From Enhydrobacter sp. (GTDB lineage: Bacteria; Pseudomonadota; Alphaproteobacteria; Reyranellales; Reyranellaceae): 64,000 nucleotides of DNA. The stretch is taken from contig JAHCJV010000007.1 in NCBI GenBank assembly GCA_026126105.1, forward strand, positions 1 to 64,000, given 5' to 3'. A program made the translations under genes and the position numbers. The first letter of the stretch is position 1; each line of letters begins with the position of its first letter. Shown here piece after piece: positions 27,593-35,806 of the stretch. A model generated the notes under the pieces. It was given only the letters and a program-made list of their open reading frames with translations, was not told the DNA's origin and did no database searches.

Positions 27593-28117
27593 ATGACCTT
27601 CCGTGTCCTCGATCCAACGGCCGGCGAAGCACCCCCAACAGGCCAGCTTGCGCCGCGTCTCGATACGCTGGCCGGCAAGACTGTGGGCTTCATCTCCAAC
27701 GGCAAGGAAGGCACTAAGGGCTTCTTCAGCCATCTCGAGAAGATGCTGCGCGAGGACTACGGCGTCGCCACGGTGGTGAGCCGCACCAAGTCGAACTACA
27801 GCGCCCCCGCCGACGCCCATATCGTGGCCGAGATCAAGCAATGGGATGCCGTCATCTCGGGCCTGGGGGATTGAGGCAGCTGCTCATCGTGCAGTCTGCA
27901 CGACGCCGTCACTGCCGAGAGACAAGGGGTCCCCGCCTTTGGGGTCATGACCACGCGCTTCGCCAGCGCCGCCGAGATGATGGGACGCGTGCTGGGCATG
28001 CCCGGCTATGCCTTCCCGGTGATCGAGCATCCGGTCAGCAGCGCCACCGATGACGAGCTGAAGGCCCGCGCACGGGCGGCGATCGAGCATGGGTGCAAGC
28101 TGCTGCTGAAGTCGTAG
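27593..28117 (+). CDS. UGSC-family selenoprotein candidate with in-frame UGA (selenocysteine 94)
   Basis: Read through the TGA at 27872-27874, this is a 174-residue protein ending in TAG at 28115. The UGA falls exactly at the first position of the motif U-G-S-C in VISGLGD-U-GSCSSCSLHDAV, the hallmark of the UGSC (seleno)protein family, in which selenocysteine or cysteine forms a redox pair with the cysteine three residues on. The frame stays open with good coding character on both sides (then GVPAFGVMTTRFASAAEMMG and a helical tail), so this is not random sequence after a stop. AAGGAG at 27580-27585 supports ATG 27593. A SECIS-like hairpin follows the UGA. Third gene of the flavin-monooxygenase operon. 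The sel machinery is not in the window; if absent from the genome, this would instead be a truncated 93-residue protein. Confidence 0.85.
27875..27916 (+). promoter_or_regulatory. putative bacterial SECIS hairpin
   Basis: Directly after the UGA, GGCAG (27875-27879) can pair with CTGCC (27912-27916) as a lower stem. Above an internal loop, TCGTGCA (27887-27893) pairs perfectly with TGCACGA (27897-27903), closing the 3-base loop GTC. The loop guanine is 20 bases after the UGA. A 7-bp upper stem and a short apical loop beginning with G at this distance are what SelB-recognised bacterial SECIS elements look like. It is inside the coding sequence, as required in bacteria. Confidence 0.65.
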
Positions 28118-28118
28118 G

Positions 28119-28143
28119 GGAACCTCGTAAGGTCCGCTGCGTT
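28119..28143 (+). promoter_or_regulatory. perfect EcfG-type (general stress sigma factor) promoter
   Basis: GGAAC at 28119-28123, a 16-base spacer, and CGTT at 28140-28143 match the alphaproteobacterial EcfG consensus exactly. Transcription would begin at about 28150-28152, practically at the ATG of the small membrane-protein gene (28152), predicting a leaderless or nearly leaderless message. Confidence 0.6.
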
Positions 28144-28151
28144 CCGTCGGC

Positions 28152-28376
28152 ATGAAACTGATGGTTCTTGCGGGCATCGCCCTGATTGTGCTCGGTGTCG
28201 TCGGCCTCGCGGTCGACAACATCTCTTTCACCGAGCAGAGGACGGTGATCGATGCCGGACCGCTAAAGGTCACGGCGTCCGAGCAGAAGAATATCCCGAT
28301 CCCCACCATTGCGGGCGTCGTTTCCGTCGTCGTTGGCCTCGGCCTCTGCTTCCTGGGAGCGCGCAAGAGTGCATGA
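28152..28376 (+). CDS. small two-span membrane protein (DUF3185-like)
   Basis: Protein of 74 residues with two hydrophobic segments (about 3-21 and 53-69) separated by a 30-residue loop with TVIDAGPLKVTASEQKNIPIP. This arrangement and the VIDAGPLKVTA / IPIPTIAG pattern recur in small bacterial membrane proteins of unknown function. A Shine-Dalgarno sequence is not evident; instead an EcfG-type promoter ends eight bases upstream, so leaderless translation is possible, or translation from the second ATG at 28161. Although it follows the UGSC gene by 34 bp, it probably has its own stress promoter. Converges with the GST gene. Confidence 0.75.
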   Translation: MKLMVLAGIALIVLGVVGLAVDNISFTEQRTVIDAGPLKVTASEQKNIPIPTIAGVVSVVVGLGLCFLGARKSA

Positions 28377-28394
28377 TCCAACCGCAGCGCGCGG

Positions 28395-29174
28395 CTACAT
28401 CGGCCAAGTGAAGCGGATGTTGCCCTTGGCGAGACCGTCGAGGACGATCTGCACGCCGCCCGACTTCATCATCCATTCGAGGCGATGATCGCGGTACTCG
28501 CGCTTGATGGCGCCGGAGGCCAGCCGGCCGGAGGCATCGCCCATGCGCGCGACGGCGGTTTCGAACTCCTTGAAGGTCGCCTCGACCGACGGACGCTCGC
28601 GGATGCGTGTGCGCCAGCGGGCGAGCTGCGAGGTGTCGGGCGTGCCGAGGCCGTAATGGAACGAGCGGTTAAGGTACGGCGCGACGCTCAGGTCGGCCCA
28701 GCCGAAGCTCTCGCCGGTGAACCAGTCGCGGCCGTTGAGCTTGTCCGTCAGCCAGGCCTGCAGTTCGGCCGTCTGCCGTGCGGCGGTGGCGCGCATCTCC
28801 TCCGCCTTCGCGCCTTCGGCGCGCTTGAACCAGCCGATCTCGCCCAGGCCCCAGTTGATCGCCTCGTAGAGCGTGTCGCACACATCCTCGATCATGCGTG
28901 CCTCGGCGCGGGCGGCCGGATCGGGCGGCAGCAGCGGTGGCGTCGGGAACTTGTCCTCGAGATACTCGAGGATGATCGTCGAATCGAAAATGCGGGCGTC
29001 GCCGTCGATCAGCGCCGGCACTTCATTGCGAGGACTGGCGGCGGCGAACGGTCCGGCTGCATTGCCGGAGCCCAGCGCGTTGGGCGTTTCGAGGTCGAAT
29101 GCAAGCCCCTTCTCCCGCAGCGCGATCTTCACCTTCTGGGCGTAGGACGATAGCGGGTGCTCGTAGAGCAGCAT
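28395..29174 (-). CDS. glutathione S-transferase family protein
   Basis: Cytoplasmic GST of 259 residues. N-terminal thioredoxin-fold domain (about 1-80) begins MLLYEHPLSSYAQKVKIALRE, with the cis-proline block NEVPALIDGD and the gamma-glutamyl-binding acidic/serine pair in RIFDSTIILEYLED. The helical C-terminal domain (about 90-220) has the LSVAPYLNRS region, and about 40 extra residues extend the C terminus. The usual catalytic serine/cysteine is likely the serine pair in LSSYAQK. ATG 29174 overlaps the stop of the upstream Lin0512 gene (ATGA). Last gene of a Bug / Lin0512 / Lin0512 / GST operon. Confidence 0.88.
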   Translation of the reverse strand: MLLYEHPLSSYAQKVKIALREKGLAFDLETPNALGSGNAAGPFAAASPRNEVPALIDGDARIFDSTIILEYLEDKFPTPPLLPPDPAARAEARMIEDVCDTLYEAINWGLGEIGWFKRAEGAKAEEMRATAARQTAELQAWLTDKLNGRDWFTGESFGWADLSVAPYLNRSFHYGLGTPDTSQLARWRTRIRERPSVEATFKEFETAVARMGDASGRLASGAIKREYRDHRLEWMMKSGGVQIVLDGLAKGNIRFTWPM

Positions 29175-29518
29175 CACGGCAGCTCTAGTTTGACTTCGAC
29201 GGCGGCGCTCGCGATCACCGCCGGATCGTGGTTCTCCGTGTCGGGAACGTCGAGGCCTCCCTTCACGACGTTGACCGTGACGATGCCGTGCGGCAGCGAA
29301 GCCTTCACCTTCTCGGCGTCGACCTTGTCGGGTTGCTGCACGCCGATCGTGACGGTCACGAACATGTCGGTCTTCGGGTTGACCTTCAGGGCCCGCAGCA
29401 TGGTGAGCGACGAATGATGCAAAGCGTCCTGCACGGCGCGCAGCGCGGCCTTGGTGTAGTCGCCGCCGTGCAGGTCATTGCCGGTGCCGAGTTCGAGGAT
29501 GACGCGCTTCCGGGCCAT
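29174..29518 (-). CDS. Lin0512 family protein, copy 2
   Basis: Protein of 114 residues of the conserved but uncharacterised Lin0512 family: VILELGTGNDLHGGDYTKAA at the start, IGVQQPDKVDAEKV in the middle, LPHGIVTVNVVKGG after it. No signal peptide. It is paralogous to the gene just upstream, 11 bp away, and overlaps the GST start. Family proteins are often found in pairs and may form a heteromeric ring or complex; no reaction is established to my knowledge. Confidence 0.85.
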   Translation of the reverse strand: MARKRVILELGTGNDLHGGDYTKAALRAVQDALHHSSLTMLRALKVNPKTDMFVTVTIGVQQPDKVDAEKVKASLPHGIVTVNVVKGGLDVPDTENHDPAVIASAAVEVKLELP

Positions 29519-29529
29519 TGCCGTCTCCC

Positions 29530-29868
29530 TTACAGATCGAGCCGCACGATGGCGGCGGCCTGGGCGATCACCGTCTTGTCGGTGCCTGCCTCGTTCATGA
29601 TCTCGAGTCCGCCCTCGAACACCTTTACGGTGCCGGTGCCGTGCGGCAGCACCCTCAACACCTCGGCGGTGTCGACCTTGTCGGGCTGCGGCACGCCGAT
29701 CAGTACCTCGACCTGCATGTCGTCGCTCGACTTACCGACTGCCGTCGCGACGGTGAGCGAGTTGTGCCACAGCGCATCGCGCAGGGCGCGGACGGCCGCC
29801 TTCGTGTAGTCGCCGCCGCGGATATCGGTGCCCATGCCAATTTCGAGCGCCACGCGTTTCAATGCCAT
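29530..29868 (-). CDS. Lin0512 family protein, copy 1
   Basis: Protein of 112 residues, same family as its downstream neighbour (VALEIGMGTDIRGGDYTKAA, IGVPQPDKVDTAEV, LPHGTGTVKVFEGG). AAGGAG at 29875-29880 fixes ATG 29868; longer in-frame readings run antisense-like over the Bug gene. It starts 11 bp after the Bug gene stop. The strict pairing of two diverged copies argues for a hetero-oligomer rather than recent duplication. Confidence 0.85.
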   Translation of the reverse strand: MALKRVALEIGMGTDIRGGDYTKAAVRALRDALWHNSLTVATAVGKSSDDMQVEVLIGVPQPDKVDTAEVLRVLPHGTGTVKVFEGGLEIMNEAGTDKTVIAQAAAIVRLDL

Positions 29869-29879
29869 CCTCGTCTCCT

Positions 29880-30845
29880 TCAGGCCTTCGCCAGCCCCGC
29901 CTTGATCAGCAGCGGCTTCACGTCGACAAAGTACTTCTCGGCAAAGGCGCGGTACTCGGCCGGGTTCTTGTTCCAAGGCCCCTGGATGAACTTGGCAAGG
30001 TATTCGTTGACCTTCGGTTCGGCCATCGCCTGCCTGAAAGCCCGGTAAATCGTGTCGACGATCTCGGGCGGCATGTTTTTCGGTCCGACCAGCCCGTACG
30101 GGCTCTGGCCGACGACGTTGACGCCACGCTCGATCATGGTCGGAACGTCCTTGTAGCGCTCGATGCGTTGCTCGGTGGCGAAGGCCAGGATGCGGCACTT
30201 GCCATCGTCGACGAAGGGCGCCCACTGGGCTGCGTCGGCGATGAACTGTATTTCGCCGCCCATCAGCGCCTGCATCCATTCCGCGCCGCCCTTGTAGGGA
30301 ACGTGGGTGAACTTCGCGCCGGTGACCTGCTCGACCTCGATCATCATGAGCTGGCCGGTGCCGCCCACGCCGGAGGTGCCGAAGTTGGCCTTCTCAGGCT
30401 CCTTCTTGCCGGAGGCGATCATGTCCTCGAACGTCTTCCACGGCGAATCGGAACGGACAACGATGCCCATCGTGTAGGCCGAAAGCCCGCAGATATAGGT
30501 GAAGTCCTTCAGCGGATCCCAGTTGACCTGCTGGTAATGCGGATAGCGCAGGCTGTTGATGCTCATGACGGCAAGCGACTGGCCGTCCGGCTTGGCGTTC
30601 ATCAGCATCGCCGGCGCGAGCGTTCCGGCGGCGCCGGCCCGTACATCGACGATGACCTGCTGACCGAGGATCTTGCCAACTGTTTCGGCGAGCAGGCGGA
30701 GGTGCACGTCCGTGACGCCGCCTGCGGCAAACGGATTGTAGATAGTGATCGGCTTCTCGGGCTTCCACTTCGACTGGCCGCGCGCGACCGTAGGCAGGGC
30801 GAGGGCAGCGGCCCCCGCGAGAGCAGAGAAACGACGGCGACGCAT
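29880..30845 (-). CDS. Bug-type (tripartite tricarboxylate transporter) substrate-binding protein
   Basis: Periplasmic binding protein of 321 residues. Basic N terminus then signal (RRRRFSALAGAAALALP, ending ARGQ). Family blocks: KPITIYNPFAAGGVTDVHLR, GQQVIVDVRAGAAGTLAPA, ANFGTSGVGGTGQLMM, FTHVPYKGGAEWMQAL. ATG 30845 is the best start; a TTG seven codons upstream is possible. No clear ribosome-binding site. First gene of the operon with two Lin0512 proteins and a GST. Third Bug protein of the window, again without TctAB. Confidence 0.9.
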   Translation of the reverse strand: MRRRRFSALAGAAALALPTVARGQSKWKPEKPITIYNPFAAGGVTDVHLRLLAETVGKILGQQVIVDVRAGAAGTLAPAMLMNAKPDGQSLAVMSINSLRYPHYQQVNWDPLKDFTYICGLSAYTMGIVVRSDSPWKTFEDMIASGKKEPEKANFGTSGVGGTGQLMMIEVEQVTGAKFTHVPYKGGAEWMQALMGGEIQFIADAAQWAPFVDDGKCRILAFATEQRIERYKDVPTMIERGVNVVGQSPYGLVGPKNMPPEIVDTIYRAFRQAMAEPKVNEYLAKFIQGPWNKNPAEYRAFAEKYFVDVKPLLIKAGLAKA

Positions 30846-31095
30846 CGCGACAGGCTGAGACAAAGCGGTACTCCCAAGTTCCGAACCAACTCTAGTAGCA
30901 CAGCGCGGTGTCGATGATCTCTGCATAGCGCGCCGAGAATTTCCGACAAGCGATTGGGGGTGCTGTGTAGTCACTCGTGCGCTTGCCGCGTCAGGACTGT
31001 GGCAGGAAATGCTCGCCCTGAAGGAAGTGTTTGGTATAGTCGAGCCAACGAAGCGGCCGCAAGAAGCCGGAGTTGCGTAAGCGTTGGGAGGCGTA

Positions 31096-32148
<1,053 letters not shown>

Positions 32149-32154
32149 GTGCTC

Positions 32155-32193
32155 AGCCATGTGCCGCCCCGCGTGGCCGGGGGGCGCATGGCT
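32155..32193 (+). other. long intercistronic stem-loop after the ATPase gene
   Basis: AGCCATG at 32155-32161 pairs with CATGGCT (32187-32193), and the stem continues through a wobble and one bulge to CCCC/GGGG, leaving an 8-base loop. It lies just behind the ATPase stop and before the binding-protein gene. With no T tract it looks like an mRNA processing or stability element that sets different expression of ATPase and binding protein, but a weak terminator is possible. Confidence 0.45.
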
Positions 32194-32244
32194 CGGCTGG
32201 TCCGCAAGTGAAGTTCACAAGCAGAAAGTAGGAAGGGAACGACT

Positions 32245-33573
32245 ATGGCTTTTATCATCAGGCGCCGCGGGGCAATGGCGCTCGGGGCTTCCGCCGCGGC
32301 TATGGCTCTTGCGCGCCAGGCGACCGGTCAGACCATTCCCAAGGCCGACGTTCCACCGCTCAACCTGCCGATCGAGAAGGGCGCTACGCTGCGCCTCCTG
32401 CGCCCGGCCCGCTTCGTCGAGCCGGACGAGGTGATCTTCCGCGCCAACAGCGCCAAGTTCGCCAAGGAGACCGGCGTCGAGGTCAAGGTGGACCTGGTGG
32501 GCTGGGAAGACATCCGCCAGCAAACGGCGGTGTCGGCCAATACCGGCGCTGGCCCCGACATCATCCTGGGCTGGGCCGAAGATCCGCACATTTATGCCGA
32601 CAAGGTGATCGAACTGTCGGACGTGGCCGAATATCTCGGCAAGAAGTACGGCGGATGGATGTTCCTCGGTGAGAAGTTCGGCAAGCGGGCCAAGACCAAC
32701 AACTGGATTGGCCTGCCGATGGGTGGCTCGGGCGGACCGCTGGTCTACCGCGTGTCGGCACTCAAGGAAGCCGGTCACGACAAGGTGCCGACCGATCATG
32801 CCGGCCTCCTCAAGCTCTGTCAGGACCTCAAGAAGATCAACAAGCCGGCGGGGTTCGCGCTCGGCAATGCCGTCGGCGACGCCAACGGTTTCGCCAACTG
32901 GATGCTGTGGAGCCACGGCGGCTCGCTGATCGATGACGACGGCAAAGTCGTCATCAACAGCAAGGAAACCTTGAATGCGCTGAACTTCGTGAAGGAACTC
33001 TATCCGACCTTCGTGTCAGGCACGATGTCGTGGAACGACATCAGCAACAACCGCGCCTATGCGTCGAACGAGCTGTTCTTCACATCGAACGGCGTTTCGC
33101 TCTACTTCTCGCTGAAGAACGATCCGGCGACCAAGCCTATCGCGGACGACACCGAGCACGCGCCGCTGGTCAAGGGCCTCGCCAGCACTGCGCCGATGTC
33201 GGCGACCGTGCTCAACGGCATGGTGTTCAAGCACACCAAATTCCCGAATGCCGCCAAGGCCTACCTCGCCTTCATGATGGAAGCCGAACAGTACGATCCA
33301 TGGCTCACGGGGTGCCTGGGTTACTGGTCTCATCCGCTCAAGGCCTACGACAAGAGCAAGGTGTGGGAGAGCGACCCGAAGATCGCGCTCTATCGCGAGA
33401 CGATGAACAACCAGTTCTGGAGCGGCTATAAGGGCCCGATCACCCAGGCTGCCGGCACGGTTACCGCGGAGTATGTTCTCGTCCAGATGTTCGCCTCGGT
33501 GGCATCCGGTCAGGCGACGCCGGCCGACGCCGCGAAGGAAGCCGAGCGTCGCACGCGCCGGTACTACCGCTAG
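32245..33573 (+). CDS. extracellular solute-binding protein, family 1 (second sugar ABC)
   Basis: Periplasmic binding protein of 442 residues. The N terminus RRRGAMALGASAAAMALA is Tat-like and ends near TGQ. Family 1 features include GADTTAV-like VSANTGAGPDIILGWAED, GLPMGGSGGPLVYRVS and a C-terminal QMFASVASGQATPADA. GGAAGGG precedes the ATG. Diverged from the other family 1 protein of the window, so a different sugar is expected. Stem-loops on both sides of the gene suggest differential mRNA stability. Confidence 0.93.
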   Translation: MAFIIRRRGAMALGASAAAMALARQATGQTIPKADVPPLNLPIEKGATLRLLRPARFVEPDEVIFRANSAKFAKETGVEVKVDLVGWEDIRQQTAVSANTGAGPDIILGWAEDPHIYADKVIELSDVAEYLGKKYGGWMFLGEKFGKRAKTNNWIGLPMGGSGGPLVYRVSALKEAGHDKVPTDHAGLLKLCQDLKKINKPAGFALGNAVGDANGFANWMLWSHGGSLIDDDGKVVINSKETLNALNFVKELYPTFVSGTMSWNDISNNRAYASNELFFTSNGVSLYFSLKNDPATKPIADDTEHAPLVKGLASTAPMSATVLNGMVFKHTKFPNAAKAYLAFMMEAEQYDPWLTGCLGYWSHPLKAYDKSKVWESDPKIALYRETMNNQFWSGYKGPITQAAGTVTAEYVLVQMFASVASGQATPADAAKEAERRTRRYYR

Positions 33574-33586
33574 ACGCCAAGACAAC

Positions 33587-33621
33587 GAGAGGCGCGATCG
33601 CATTCCGGTCGCGCCGCTCTC
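33587..33621 (+). other. intercistronic stem-loop after the binding-protein gene
   Basis: GGCGCGA (33591-33597) pairs with TCGCGCC (33609-33615), and GAGA (33587-33590) with TCTC (33618-33621) beyond a two-base bulge. The position between binding-protein and permease genes is where such hairpins protect the binding-protein message and reduce permease synthesis, as in malE-malF. No T tract. Confidence 0.5.
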
Positions 33622-33639
33622 CGGCTCTTCGGAGGAAGC

Positions 33640-34596
33640 ATGACTGTCGTCACCACGGGCGACTGGACGCGCGCCCGGCCCCAGCCCAACTGGCTCGCGC
33701 GTCTTTTCGACTACAAGCCGTTTCTGGTCCTGGCGTGTCTGACGCCCGCGCTTGGCCTGCTGCTGGTGTTCCTCACTTATCCGCTGGGCCTCGGCATCTG
33801 GCTGTCCTTCACCGACACCAAGATCGGCGGCGCCGGCAAGTACATCGGTATAGAGAACTTCGAGTACCTGCTGGAGGATCCGCAGTTCTGGGGTGCCGTC
33901 TTCTACAGCGTCTTCTACACGGGTGTGGCGACCTTCGGTAAGTTCGCTCTCGGTCTCTGGCTCGCGCTGCTGCTCAACAATCACGTGCCGTTCAAGAGCC
34001 TCCTGCGCGCCATCATCCTGTTGCCGTGGATCGTGCCGACCGTTCTGTCCGCGCTGGCGTTCTGGTGGCTCTACGATCCGCAGTTCTCGATCTTCTCCTA
34101 TGTCGCCGTGGACGTTCTGGGCATCCGCAGCACGCCATTCGACTTCCTGAGCACGACGTGGCCGGCCCGCTGGTCGCTGATCGCAGCGAACATCTGGCGC
34201 GGCATACCGTTCGTCGCGATTTCGCTGCTGGCCGGCCTGCAGACCATCTCGCCGTCGCTCTACGAGGCGGCGCTGCTCGACGGCTCATCGGCGTGGCAGC
34301 GTTTCCGCTACATCACCTTCCCGCTGCTGCTGCCGATCCTCGCGATCGTGATGACGTTCTCGATAATCTTCACCTTCACCGATTTCCAGCTGGTCTATGC
34401 GATCACCCGCGGCGGCCCGCTGAACTCGACGCACCTTATGGCGACGCTGGCCTTCCAGCGCGGCATCTCGGGCGGCGAGCTGGGCGAGGGTGCGGCGATC
34501 GCGGTGGCGATGATCCCGTTCCTCGTGGGCGCAACGTTGTTCAGCTACTTCGCCCTCGCGCGTCGCAAGTGGCAGCAGGGAGAGTCCGATGACTGA
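33640..34596 (+). CDS. sugar ABC importer permease, MalF-type (second system)
   Basis: Inner-membrane permease of 318 residues, six spans, the first at about 31-52 (LVLACLTPALGLLLVFLTYP). EAA loop YEAALLDGSSAWQRFRY (about 208-224) followed by PLLLP; AITRGGPLNSTHLMA is typical for this side. GGAGGAAG precedes ATG 33640. Overlaps the next permease gene by eight bases. Confidence 0.92.
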   Translation: MTVVTTGDWTRARPQPNWLARLFDYKPFLVLACLTPALGLLLVFLTYPLGLGIWLSFTDTKIGGAGKYIGIENFEYLLEDPQFWGAVFYSVFYTGVATFGKFALGLWLALLLNNHVPFKSLLRAIILLPWIVPTVLSALAFWWLYDPQFSIFSYVAVDVLGIRSTPFDFLSTTWPARWSLIAANIWRGIPFVAISLLAGLQTISPSLYEAALLDGSSAWQRFRYITFPLLLPILAIVMTFSIIFTFTDFQLVYAITRGGPLNSTHLMATLAFQRGISGGELGEGAAIAVAMIPFLVGATLFSYFALARRKWQQGESDD

Positions 34597-35491
34597 CACC
34601 GCCGCTGTTCCCGAAGGCAAGGCGACGGCGACCGTCGCTCCCGATCAGATGGCGTGGGACAGCCGAACCCGGCGGCTGGTTACGATCTACCTGCCGCTCG
34701 CGCTGTTCGTATTCGTCCTGCTCTTTCCGTTCTATTGGATGACGATCACATCGTTCAAGCCGAACGCCGAACTCTACGATTACAAGAAGTACAATCCGTT
34801 CTGGATCGGCAGCCCGACCCTCGATCACATCGAGAAGCTCCTGTTCGGGACCGCCTATCCGCGCTGGCTGATGGTGACGATGGGAGTGGCGATCTGCTCG
34901 ACCGCGCTGTCGCTGTTCTCGAGCGTGCTGGCGGCCTATGCAATCCAGCGGCTGCGCTTCAAGGGCAGCCAGTATGTCGGCCTGGGTATCTACCTCGCGT
35001 ACCTGGTGCCGCCGTCGATCCTGTTCATTCCGCTCGCGACGACCATCTATCAGCTCGGTCTGTTCGATTCGCCGCTTGCCCTTATCCTGACATATCCGAC
35101 CTTTCTGGTGCCGTTCAGCACCTGGCTGCTGATCGGCTACTTCAAATCGATCCCCTACGAGCTCGAGGAGTGCGCATTGATCGACGGCGCGACGCGCCTG
35201 CAGATCCTGCGCCGCATCACGTTGCCTCTCGCGGTCCCCGGCCTGATCTCGGCCGGCATCTTCTCTTTCACGCTGTCGTGGAACGAGTTCGTGTATGCGC
35301 TCGCCTTCATCCAGAGCAGCGAGAAGAAGACCGTTTCGGTCGCCATTCTGACCGAGCTGGTGTCAGGCGACGTGTACCAGTGGGGGGCGCTGATGGCGGG
35401 ATCGCTGCTCGGCTCGCTGCCAGTGGCGATCTTCTACTCGTTCTTCGTCGACTACTATGTGTCCTCGTTGACTGGTGCTGTGAAGGAATAG
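34589..35491 (+). CDS. sugar ABC importer permease, MalG-type (second system)
   Basis: Inner-membrane permease of 300 residues, six spans beginning LPLALFVFVLLFPFYWM at about 33. EAA loop ELEECALIDGATRLQILR (about 190-207). It resembles the MalG-type protein at 9542-10393 closely in the ILTYPTFL(I/V)PF region. Last gene of the operon, coupled to the MalF-type gene by overlap. The 83-bp gap after it shows no strong terminator. Confidence 0.92.
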   Translation: MTDTAAVPEGKATATVAPDQMAWDSRTRRLVTIYLPLALFVFVLLFPFYWMTITSFKPNAELYDYKKYNPFWIGSPTLDHIEKLLFGTAYPRWLMVTMGVAICSTALSLFSSVLAAYAIQRLRFKGSQYVGLGIYLAYLVPPSILFIPLATTIYQLGLFDSPLALILTYPTFLVPFSTWLLIGYFKSIPYELEECALIDGATRLQILRRITLPLAVPGLISAGIFSFTLSWNEFVYALAFIQSSEKKTVSVAILTELVSGDVYQWGALMAGSLLGSLPVAIFYSFFVDYYVSSLTGAVKE

Positions 35492-35574
35492 CAACGGCTG
35501 CACAGCATCAACGAGAGTCGGCGCGACCAAGTGTCGTTCTCTGATAAGACCTACCACCAACGCTCGGAGAAGCT

Positions 35575-35739
35575 TTAGGCCACCGTGCCACCTGGACCGG
35601 TCGGATGGGGGGTCGGTGTCGGCATGATTTCGGGTGTCGGAGTCTGAGGGGGCGGCATCTCCGGCGGAATCGGATCGGTCTTGCCGGGGGTTGGCGGTGT
35701 CGCAGGCACGTCGGCGGGGAACTCGGGCTTGTCGGACAT
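35575..35739 (-). CDS. tiny proline-rich protein (54 aa)
   Basis: Short gene of 55 codons. ATG 35739 has AAGGAG seven bases upstream. The product begins MSDKPEFPADVPATPP and is one-third proline, with repeated PTP/PPxP units and a conserved-looking acidic N terminus; no hydrophobic segment, no cysteines. It must be largely disordered. Function unknown. The terminator of the upstream Gln/Asn-rich gene sits just before it, so it may have its own promoter or depend on read-through. A GCAAC-N16-CGTT pattern (35799-35823) in the end of the upstream gene could serve, though the terminator hairpin would then be in its leader. Confidence 0.65.
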   Translation of the reverse strand: MSDKPEFPADVPATPPTPGKTDPIPPEMPPPQTPTPEIMPTPTPHPTGPGGTVA

Positions 35740-35755
35740 GCGAATCTCCTTGTCA

Positions 35756-35789
35756 TAAAAAGGAAATGCCCGCCGTACTGGCGGGCATT
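35756..35789 (-). terminator. Rho-independent terminator of the Gln/Asn-rich gene
   Basis: AATGCCCGCC (35765-35774) and GGCGGGCATT (35780-35789) form a perfect 10-bp stem with a 5-base loop. On the minus strand it is followed by TCCTTTTTAT, a T-rich tract. It lies 18 bases behind the stop of the gene at 35807-35989. Confidence 0.85.
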
Positions 35790-35806
35790 CCCTGATTCAA
35801 CGGGCA

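Noticed and set aside
27593..27874. Reading the UGSC gene as a 93-residue protein ending at the TGA, or as a pseudogene
   Set aside because: The downstream frame keeps protein character and the family motif places U exactly at the TGA; a SECIS-like hairpin follows.
31005..31025. Sigma-54 promoter (TGGC then GC) before the second sugar operon
   Set aside because: The GG-GC spacing is eight bases rather than ten.
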